From Gemmatimonadota bacterium (lineage in GTDB: Bacteria; GCA-2686955): a DNA stretch of 7,092 nt. This document shows, one piece after another, positions 6,104-7,092 of the stretch (the first letter of the stretch is position 1; the number at the start of each line of letters is the position of its first letter). Under the pieces are notes generated by a model. The model saw only the letters and a program-made list of their open reading frames with translations, was not told the DNA's origin and did not search any database. Location: positions 1 through 7,092 of the forward strand of contig JALXCG010000238.1 in assembly GCA_026991065.1 (NCBI GenBank). Direction: 5' to 3'. The translations under genes were made by a program, and so were the position numbers.

Positions 6104-7092
6104 TCAGCGAATAATGATCGGCTCCGGTGCCTGCGCCGGCGTCGCCTCATTGCCGGCGGCATCGGTCAGAAAAGCGGTCACCTGCCCGGTCGACTCCGAA
6201 GTGCGGATCTTGGTGAGCGCCGTGTTCAGACGCCCCTCATAAAGCCCGTCACCATCCACATCGGTAAGCGTGATCTGCTCATCAACGAACGCACCGATCT
6301 GCACCACCACCTGCGCGGCCGGCAACAGATCCTCGCCGGTCAGCACGCGGAACAGCACCACCTCGCCGAGGTCCGCATAAACCGTATCGGGATGGACACA
6401 GCCCTCCCCCTCACGCTCCACGCACCAATCCACGCCTTCGATCTCGGCCACCCGGTCCAGATAGATCCCGGTCTCCAGCACCTCGCTGCGCACCCCTTTG
6501 TCGGTATAGAGCACGCCATAGATCTCCTTAAAACCATCATCCCCGGCCAACGCCCAGCCGCGCGAATCACCGAACGGCACCGGGTCCGCGGCCGCCGCCT
6601 CCTCCCGGCTTGCGCCGAGCGCCATCGCCACCACCGTCGCCGCCGGCGGCGCAATCGGCGCAACCTGCACCCGCGGCGTGCGCGTCGCCACCGAACCGCT
6701 CTCGATCTCGATCCCGTAGTAACCGGCGACCACGCCGGCACGATCCACGCTCGGCCCCTCGCCACCATCCGCATCGCGCGCCGCCACGCCATAGGCGATC
6801 GGCACCCCAACCGCCATCGACGTATCAACAAAGAGCGTATCTTCCAGGGTCGCCAAACGCGCGAACCCGGCATCGCCGCGGGCACGGTAAACCACATACC
6901 CCGCCGCCCCGTCAACCGCGGACCAACGCAACGTTACCGTTCCGCTCGCCACCTCGACATCAAGTTGCGCGGGAGCCGGAAGATCGGAACTCACGGGCGG
7001 CGGCTCCTCCCCATCCAGTGGCTCCAGAGCCGGCACATCGCAGGCCGCCAGCAGGAACCCGAGCGACGCCGTCGCCATCCAGCCCGCCGGGG
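6104..7092 (-). CDS. Probable lipoprotein with fibronectin type III-like domain (start probably outside window)
   Basis: The frame stays open to the right edge. The first ATG inside the window (7078) would give a signal of only 12 residues with no positive charge and no Shine-Dalgarno sequence, so the true start is probably upstream, beyond 7092. Numbering from 7078, the lipobox is LAAC with Cys13 as the lipidated residue and Asp at +2, followed by a Pro/Glu-rich linker (14-36). A fibronectin-III-like domain spans about 35-110 (TVTLRWSAVDGAAGYVVYR, then AYGVAARDADG). The remainder is unrecognised: it has a Cys pair at 219 and 227, a DVDGDG loop (273-278) like Ca-binding loops, and a C-terminal Ig-like strand pattern with LTDAAGN (304-310). 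The mature protein should face the periplasm or outside. An 83-nt gap separates it from the kinase-like fusion; shared function is not indicated. Confidence 0.8.
   Translation of the reverse strand, partial: PAGWMATASLGFLLAACDVPALEPLDGEEPPPVSSDLPAPAQLDVEVASGTVTLRWSAVDGAAGYVVYRARGDAGFARLATLEDTLFVDTSMAVGVPIAYGVAARDADGGEGPSVDRAGVVAGYYGIEIESGSVATRTPRVQVAPIAPPAATVVAMALGASREEAAAADPVPFGDSRGWALAGDDGFKEIYGVLYTDKGVRSEVLETGIYLDRVAEIEGVDWCVEREGEGCVHPDTVYADLGEVVLFRVLTGEDLLPAAQVVVQIGAFVDEQITLTDVDGDGLYEGRLNTALTKIRTSESTGQVTAFLTDAAGNEATPAQAPEPIIIR

Overview
The window is a compact, GC-rich stretch of bacterial chromosome in which all five recognisable genes lie on the minus strand and read from the right edge to the left. 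The high GC content, strong G/C bias at third codon positions, an apparent lipoprotein with a lipobox and Shine-Dalgarno-type starts suggest a Gram-negative (diderm) bacterium. I cannot name a phylum; a myxobacterial/deltaproteobacterial, acidobacterial or uncultured FCB-type genome would all fit. Base composition looks uniform, with no tRNA, rRNA, insertion sequence, CRISPR array or other mobility signature. No gap between genes exceeds 300 bases.

In order of transcription: (1) 7092-6104, a secreted lipoprotein with a fibronectin-III-like domain, probably truncated by the right edge. (2) 6020-4566, a polytopic membrane protein that reads as a fusion of a phytol/dolichol-kinase-like (VTE5-type) domain with a DUF92 domain (VTE6, phytyl-phosphate-kinase type). 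(3) 4569-3580, a UbiA-family prenyltransferase whose start overlaps the fusion gene's stop by 4 nt. (4) 3444-1813, a cytosolic alkaline-phosphatase-superfamily phosphodiesterase. (5) 1811-1062, a five-helix membrane protein of unknown function with a Gln/Gly-rich tail. (6) 1069 to beyond base 1, a second phosphodiesterase paralogous to gene 4, cut by the left edge.

Genes 2 and 3 form the most interpretable unit. By family knowledge, VTE5- and VTE6-type enzymes phosphorylate a free isoprenoid alcohol twice to give the prenyl diphosphate, which is the donor that UbiA enzymes use. The pair could be a salvage-and-transfer module for a prenylated quinone or lipid. Genes 4, 5 and 6 form a second tight unit: two related metal-dependent phosphodiesterases flank a small membrane protein, with 1-nt and 8-nt junctions that suggest translational coupling. 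A 135-bp gap with a terminator-like hairpin separates the two units, so they may or may not be co-transcribed. The acceptor of the prenyltransferase, the substrate of the phosphodiesterases and the role of the small membrane protein cannot be read from the sequence.
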